From: DATFGK01 sp046712825
GTDB lineage: Bacteria > Actinomycetota > AC-67
DNA length: 11,320 nt
Assembly (NCBI GenBank): GCA_046712825.1
Contig: JBKKCR010000202.1
Location: forward strand, 1-11,320
Direction: 5' to 3'
Position numbers and translations under genes: made by a program. The notes under the pieces are model-generated. The model searched no databases and was not told where the DNA came from. It worked only from the letters and a program-made list of their open reading frames with translations. Positions 6,738-11,320 of the stretch are shown piece by piece (positions within the stretch are counted from its first letter, which is position 1; each line of letters opens with the position of its first letter).

Positions 6738-6747
6738 GGTCATCCGA

Positions 6748-7416
6748 ATGACGATCGACTGGGTCTTCCTCGACGTGGGTGGGATCATCTTCAGCGATGA
6801 CTCCTACTTCACCGGCTTGTTCGAGGCGATCGCCCTGGTGGAACCGACGACGACGCGCGCCGCCTACGACGAGCGACTGCGTGTGCTGCGCGCGGCGCAG
6901 GCCGAGCCGTTCACGACGGCGCTGCTCGACGCGTTCGTCCCCGACCCGGCCCGGCACGCCGGGGTCCGTGCCGACGCCGACGCGAGCTGGGCCGACCGCG
7001 GTCACCACGCAGACGAGCTCTACCCGGAGGTGCTCGCGACGCTGCGCGTGCTCGCCGGCCGTTATCGGATCGGGTGCATCACCAACCACTTCTCGTGGGT
7101 CCGCGACCGGGCCGAAGAGGCCGGCTTCGCGGATCTCGTCGGCGCGTGGGCGATCTCCGCCGAGGTAGGTGCGGAGAAGCCGGACGCCGCCCTCTTCCGG
7201 AGCTTGTTGCGCGAGGCCGGCGCGAGCGCCGATCGGGTCGCGATGGTGGGGGACCGGCTCGACCGTGACATCGTGCCGGCCAAAGCACTCGGGATGCGCA
7301 CCGTCTGGGTTCTCCGCAACGAGGCGCCCGACGACCCGACCGCCGAGCAGCTCGCGGTCCCCGACGCCGTGGTTCGAACCTTGGACGAAGTCCCGCCGGT
7401 GCTCGAAGGCTTCTAG
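6748..7416 (+). CDS. HAD-superfamily hydrolase (subfamily IA-like)
   Basis: A 222-residue protein of the haloacid dehalogenase fold, probably a small-molecule phosphatase. Seen: motif I FLDVGGII with nucleophile Asp9; motif II CITNH with Thr112; motif III Lys144 in GAEKPD; motif IV VGDRLDRDI with Asp169 and Asp174; and a helical cap inserted between motifs I and II (about residues 17-90). The second acid of the usual DxD is replaced by Gly11, as in YihX-like and epoxide-hydrolase-N-terminal-like relatives; this may change the acid/base chemistry or mean a dehalogenase-like reaction. ATG 6736 (four extra residues) is an equally readable start and an in-frame TTG at 6703 would overlap the NUDIX gene. 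Substrate unknown. It ends 4 bases from the stop of the convergent methyltransferase gene. Confidence 0.88.
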   Translation: MTIDWVFLDVGGIIFSDDSYFTGLFEAIALVEPTTTRAAYDERLRVLRAAQAEPFTTALLDAFVPDPARHAGVRADADASWADRGHHADELYPEVLATLRVLAGRYRIGCITNHFSWVRDRAEEAGFADLVGAWAISAEVGAEKPDAALFRSLLREAGASADRVAMVGDRLDRDIVPAKALGMRTVWVLRNEAPDDPTAEQLAVPDAVVRTLDEVPPVLEGF

Positions 7417-7420
7417 GCGT

Positions 7421-8662
7421 TCAGTCGCGCGGCTTGCGTTCGGCGAGGATGGCTTCGATCCTCGTGCGCACGATCGGGATGTCGCGCAGGAGCGCCGCCA
7501 GATCCGCTGCTTCGAGCTCGAACATGCGCATCGGCGTGTCGGCCGTAACCGTCGCCGTCCGGGGTCCTCGCTCTAGGATGGCGATCTCGCCGAAGTACGA
7601 CCCCGGGCCCAGCGACGCCAGCCGCACGCCGCCCCTGGTCACCGTGGCCGAGCCGGTGGCGATCAGATAGAAGGTATCGCCCGGCTCACCCTCCGCCGTC
7701 AAGACCTCGCCGTCGAGCGCGTCCACCCGGCGCGCCAGCGACGCGACGCGAGAGAGCTCGGCTTGCGTGCAGCCTTCGAGCAGCGGCGCGGAGCGCAGCC
7801 AGTCCAGGGTGGACTCGGTGCGAGGTCCGACAGGCATCGAACCTCCGGTGATCCGGACGTCGGCATCCGGCCGCCGGCCCCACGCCGACACGATCAACGG
7901 CGAGAAGGTCGCGATGTTGGGATCCCCGAACGAGGCGATCTCGCGGTCGACGTCCTTCGCGCTCACCCCGGCTTGCTCCAAGAGACCGCGCAGCTGCTCG
8001 AGCGTCCACGCCGGCATCAGCGTTCCGCGGGAGCCACCCCAAGAGAGGCCGCTTCGCATCTCGGCGCCGATGTCGATCAAGCCGTGCTCGACGAGCACGC
8101 TCGGCAAACGGGCGCCGTACTCGGGGTCGTACCCTGCCGACTGCATCACCTTGAACAGGCTCCGGAAGATCTTGACGCTGCGCTTCGCCCCATCCCACGG
8201 ATAGCGGAATATGCCCGGCGGGTTGGCGAGCATCCTGGTGGCGTCGAAGTCCTCGATCAAGAGCCAGCCACCGGGACGCAGCGCCGTCACGATCCGCTTC
8301 ATCGCCTGATCGCGCTCGGGGAGATGCTCGAGGAGCAGGCGCGCGTGGATCAGGTCGAAGCTTTCCGCCGGAAGGTCGTCCACGAGGATGTCGTGCTTGC
8401 GTACCTCGAGGTTGGGCAGCGAGAGGGCGTCGAGGAACCGGGTGTTGACGTCGGTCGCGAGGACGCTGCCGCGGGAGCCCACGCGTCGGCCGAGCCATTC
8501 GGTGATCGATCCACCCCCGCCGCCGATCTCGAGACAGCGCCATCCCTCGGTCACGCCGATCGTCTCGAGATGCCGGATCGTGCCGGGGTCGTACGTCGCC
8601 TCGAGCCCGGCCAAGCGCTCCCGCTCCAGCTGCCAGGCGTTGTCGAAGATGTAGACGCCCAT
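7421..8662 (-). CDS. SAM-dependent class I methyltransferase fused to a C-terminal cyclic-nucleotide-binding (CNB) domain
   Basis: A 413-residue protein with two domains. Residues about 15-262: Rossmann-type methyltransferase with SAM motif I LEIGGGGGSITEWL at 44-57, acidic Asp71 in LATDVN, the FDLIHARLLLEHLP segment at 102-115 and LRPGGWLLIEDFD at 128-140; it belongs to a group common in actinobacteria whose substrate is not known. Residues about 293-405: CNB domain (CAP_ED type) with a complete phosphate-binding cassette at 357-372 including Glu359 and Arg368 (FGEIAIL, PRTATV). Because these two residues contact the cyclic phosphate and ribose in known CNB proteins, binding of cAMP or cGMP is likely. 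ATG 8662 is 13 bases after the cyclase stop with no Shine-Dalgarno sequence; a CATAGT box 7 bases upstream could give a separate leaderless transcript. The frame extends to 8749, but that would overlap the cyclase gene. Confidence 0.9.
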   Translation of the reverse strand: MGVYIFDNAWQLERERLAGLEATYDPGTIRHLETIGVTEGWRCLEIGGGGGSITEWLGRRVGSRGSVLATDVNTRFLDALSLPNLEVRKHDILVDDLPAESFDLIHARLLLEHLPERDQAMKRIVTALRPGGWLLIEDFDATRMLANPPGIFRYPWDGAKRSVKIFRSLFKVMQSAGYDPEYGARLPSVLVEHGLIDIGAEMRSGLSWGGSRGTLMPAWTLEQLRGLLEQAGVSAKDVDREIASFGDPNIATFSPLIVSAWGRRPDADVRITGGSMPVGPRTESTLDWLRSAPLLEGCTQAELSRVASLARRVDALDGEVLTAEGEPGDTFYLIATGSATVTRGGVRLASLGPGSYFGEIAILERGPRTATVTADTPMRMFELEAADLAALLRDIPIVRTRIEAILAERKPRD

Positions 8663-8675
8663 CGCCGTAACTATG

Positions 8676-11320
8676 TCACGCGGACCACGCGATGCGGAAA
8701 AGGTCGTGGCGACCGGAGAGGCCCTTGAGCTCGGTCTCGCGCGTTTCATCGGTCGTGACCTTGCCCGCGTGGGCTCGCGCGGCAGAGGAGACGAGGATCT
8801 CTCCGCCGCGTGCCTCGGCGGCGATACGCGCGGCGAGGATCACGGTCTTGCCGTAGAAGTCTTCACCTTCTCTGATGGCTTGCCCGGCGTGGACGCCGAC
8901 TCGTATGCGGATCGGCTCCTCCGGATGCGCGGCGTTGTGGGCCGCGAACGCGCGCTGGATCTTCACCGCGCACGCGACCGCGTCGGATGAGGTCGGGAAC
9001 GCGAGCATGAACCCGTCGCCGAGGGCTTTCACTTCGGTCCCGCGATGGGCGGCGAGTTGTTCGCGCACGATCTCGTTGTGACGGCGCACAACGGCTATCC
9101 ATCGCTCGTCGCCCAACCGCTCGGCCATCTGCGTCGAGCCCTCGATGTCCGAGAATACGATCGCCACGGTGCCGTCCGGCGATGCGGCGCGGCGCAGGTC
9201 GGGCCGCTCCACGCCGACGATCGACGCCACGGCGTCGATGGATGTTTCGACGGAAGACGGATCGATGCCCTGGGCGGCCATCTTGTCGACGAGCACACGC
9301 TCGATGAACACGGCGCCGGCGCCGTGTTTCGTATAGAGGTCGAGCGCCTGCGACAGCTTCTCGACGGCGGCGCTGTGGTCGCCCGCGTCGAGAAGCGTCT
9401 TCCCCCACATGTGGAACGTCGCGGCTTCCTCGAAGACCTGCTCGCTTTTCCCGAGGATCTCGACGGACCTCTTGAAGTGTGTCGCTGCCTCCTCGGGTCG
9501 CCCGCGCGCGGCCGCGAGTCGTCCCTCGACCCGAGCGACGACGCCTACCTTCCCTCCGTGGTTGTCCCGAGCGAAGATCGCTTTGCATCGTGCGACGTGC
9601 CGCTCGGCCTCGTCGAGCCGTCCGGCCTCGAACTCGGACTCCGCGAGGAACATGCGATTCGTAACCTCGGGCCAGATCCAATCGCGCTCGACGGCCATCT
9701 CGATATCCGGCGCTAAGAGATCGCGTGCGCGGTCTTGATCGCCACGGAATCGCGCGATGTTCCCGCGAAAACCGCGGGCACCGGTCGGCGTGAGGACCTC
9801 TCGACGCGCGGCCCCGAGGTCGACCGAGCGCGCGAGGAGGGCGTCTGCAGCATCCCAGTCGCCTTCGTACAGCAGCATCCAAGGCTCGACGAACGTCCAG
9901 TCGAGCTGAACGTCCGTGGCGGCGCGCGCTTCGGGGATGCGGCCGCGCACGATCAGAGACCCCGCCACCATCTGCTCCAGAGCGTGGCGTTGGTTCGGTG
10001 CCTGCTCGATCCGCGGCTTAGCGAGTTCGCGTTCGGCGGCCCCGGCCATCCGGACGGGATCCCAGCATCCGATCCCGTACACGCCGGCGAGGCACCAGCT
10101 CGCCAGGAACGACGCGAAGAAGTGGTTCAGCCTGTCGGCCTTCGCCCACGCGTCGTCGATCATCCGAGCGCCCTCGGTGAGCTCACCGCGCACGGCTCGG
10201 AACCACCCGACCACCGTCTCGGCCATGGACTCCAGAACCTCGTTGCCCAGCGCGGTCCCGACCTCAAGCGCGCGCGACGCCATATCGAGCCCTCGGCGCG
10301 GCTGGCCGTCCCACAACGCCGCGGACGCGTACCCCATGTAGAGGTAGCCGAGCGCCTGCGTTGGTTTCTCCTCGTCCAAACCGACCCGTGCCGCATTCAG
10401 ATGCTCGTACGCGAGGGGGATGTCCATGGTCTCCGGGAACGTTGCGCGCAGGAACCCGAGCCGGATGTGTACGCGTCCGGTGCGGTCGTCGTCGCCGAGC
10501 TGCTGATACAACTCGAGCGCGCGCTCGAGATATCGAACGCCGAGGCTCAGATCGAGCCCGACCGCGTACATCACCGTCCCAAGCCGCTCGAGCAGACGAG
10601 CCCGGATCTCCGGCGCCGCGCCCTGCTCCTCCATGAGCTCGAGGGCCGCCTGCATGTGCGTGGCCGACTCCTCCCACCCGAAGATCGTGGCTGCCGAGGC
10701 CGCGGCGCGTAGTGAGTACTCGATCGCCTTGTCGGCGTCGGCCGCCGCGCCGGCGAGGCGGTAGTGCACCGCGAGCGGTGAAACGTACGGGTCGACGTTG
10801 CGGGTGTGGACCTCCTCCATCGCTTGCGCGGCCTTGAGATGCAACCGTTGCTTGCGCGGGAGCGAAAGTTCGTCGTAAAGCGTCTGCCGCACCAACGCGT
10901 GGGTGAACATGTACGCCGGTCCCGAGCGCCCCGGCGCGTCGACGATCAACTGATGCTCGAGCGCTTCCTCGACCGCGCCGAGCATGGCGTCGTCGTCGAG
11001 CCCGCTCATGAGCCCGACGACCGAGAAATCGAACTCGCGCCCGAGGACTGCGCCGTTCGATAGCGCGACGTTGCAGGCCTCGCTCAGCCGAGACAGCCGC
11101 CGTCCGATGACCTCCTTGATCCCTTCCGGGATGCCGAGGTCCTCGATCCGGTCGGCGCCGATCGCCCACTGATCGCCGCGCCGATAGATGCCACCGGTCT
11201 CGACCAGGTGGCGGATGATCTCCTCGATGAAGAACGGGTTGCCCTCGGACTCTCGATGGATGGCTTGTGCCAGGGGGGCGCCGCGCGGGCCGAGATCGTG
11301 CTGGGCGCCGGCCTCGAGCA
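8676..11320 (-). CDS. Large STAND-ATPase / TPR protein with C-terminal class III adenylate cyclase domain, N-terminus cut by window edge
   Basis: 880 residues are visible (numbered here from the codon at 11318-11316), ending at TGA 8676; the start lies beyond the right edge. Residues 1-160 are the end of an AAA_16/MalT-like ATPase: SEGNPFFIEEIIRHL at 24-38, IPEGIKEVIGRRLSRLS at 63-79, and FTHALVRQTLYDELS at 138-152. Residues about 165-690 are helical repeats of TPR type. Residues 716-880 are the cyclase domain: metal Asp724 (FSDIEGST), Lys764 and metal Asp768 in EVKALGDG, Asp820 in EDFYG, and Arg831. The Lys764/Asp820 pair points to ATP, hence cAMP. The usual transition-state Asn position is Ile827. 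No transmembrane helix is visible. Known relatives in mycobacteria usually place the cyclase before the ATPase. Stop is 13 bases from the methyltransferase start, so an operon is very likely. Confidence 0.93.
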   Translation of the reverse strand, partial: LEAGAQHDLGPRGAPLAQAIHRESEGNPFFIEEIIRHLVETGGIYRRGDQWAIGADRIEDLGIPEGIKEVIGRRLSRLSEACNVALSNGAVLGREFDFSVVGLMSGLDDDAMLGAVEEALEHQLIVDAPGRSGPAYMFTHALVRQTLYDELSLPRKQRLHLKAAQAMEEVHTRNVDPYVSPLAVHYRLAGAAADADKAIEYSLRAAASAATIFGWEESATHMQAALELMEEQGAAPEIRARLLERLGTVMYAVGLDLSLGVRYLERALELYQQLGDDDRTGRVHIRLGFLRATFPETMDIPLAYEHLNAARVGLDEEKPTQALGYLYMGYASAALWDGQPRRGLDMASRALEVGTALGNEVLESMAETVVGWFRAVRGELTEGARMIDDAWAKADRLNHFFASFLASWCLAGVYGIGCWDPVRMAGAAERELAKPRIEQAPNQRHALEQMVAGSLIVRGRIPEARAATDVQLDWTFVEPWMLLYEGDWDAADALLARSVDLGAARREVLTPTGARGFRGNIARFRGDQDRARDLLAPDIEMAVERDWIWPEVTNRMFLAESEFEAGRLDEAERHVARCKAIFARDNHGGKVGVVARVEGRLAAARGRPEEAATHFKRSVEILGKSEQVFEEAATFHMWGKTLLDAGDHSAAVEKLSQALDLYTKHGAGAVFIERVLVDKMAAQGIDPSSVETSIDAVASIVGVERPDLRRAASPDGTVAIVFSDIEGSTQMAERLGDERWIAVVRRHNEIVREQLAAHRGTEVKALGDGFMLAFPTSSDAVACAVKIQRAFAAHNAAHPEEPIRIRVGVHAGQAIREGEDFYGKTVILAARIAAEARGGEILVSSAARAHAGKVTTDETRETELKGLSGRHDLFRIAWSA

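Noticed and set aside
8663..8675. CATAGT as an independent promoter of the methyltransferase gene
   Set aside because: First base deviates from TANNNT and the gap to the cyclase stop is only 13 bases; co-transcription explains the arrangement more simply, so it is mentioned only in the gene entry.
7763..8728. Plus-strand frame opposite the methyltransferase-CNB gene
   Set aside because: No recognisable motif, and the opposite strand has two complete domains.
9735..10712. Plus-strand frame opposite the TPR region
   Set aside because: Composition of a shadow frame; the TPR gene on the minus strand is continuous across it.

Overview
The window is dense, high-GC DNA that looks like a free-living actinomycete-type bacterium (Actinomycetota or a close relative). 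The pointers are a luciferase-like oxidoreductase of the coenzyme F420 type, an arsenate reductase of the mycothiol-dependent type, an LppM-like lipoprotein, GTG starts, and start codons that sit just behind -10 boxes without a Shine-Dalgarno sequence (leaderless style). I see no mobile element, CRISPR array, tRNA or rRNA, and no gene-free stretch longer than about 50 bases. The genus cannot be told from this window.

Layout, left to right. (1) 1-701, minus: ABC-2/DrrA-type ATPase, cut by the left edge. (2) 747-1745, plus: F420-type oxidoreductase, overlapped by one base by a 74-residue winged-helix-like protein (1745-1969), followed by an LppM-like lipoprotein (2010-2846). (3) 2853-3263 and 3277-4059, minus: arsenate reductase behind an unrecognised protein that joins a beta-sandwich-like domain to a flavin/F420-type split barrel. 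(4) 4115-6247, plus: large glycogen-debranching-type glucosidase. (5) 6266-6709, minus: NUDIX hydrolase. (6) 6748-7416, plus: HAD-like hydrolase. (7) 7421-8662 and 8676-11320, minus: a SAM methyltransferase with a C-terminal cyclic-nucleotide-binding domain, directly downstream of a very large STAND-ATPase/TPR/class III cyclase protein that runs off the right edge.

The most interesting unit is (7). A predicted adenylate cyclase sits 13 bases upstream of a methyltransferase carrying its own cyclic-nucleotide pocket, so one operon may both make a cyclic nucleotide and encode a methyltransferase that responds to it. The cyclase keeps both metal Asp residues and the adenine-type Lys/Asp pair but has Ile where most class III cyclases have the transition-state Asn. 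The other points of interest are the beta-sandwich/split-barrel fusion beside the arsenate reductase, the small winged-helix-like protein coupled to the oxidoreductase, and the repeated leaderless promoter pattern. The remaining genes look like ordinary metabolic and housekeeping accessories in short, alternately oriented units whose convergent ends are only 4 to 18 bases apart.
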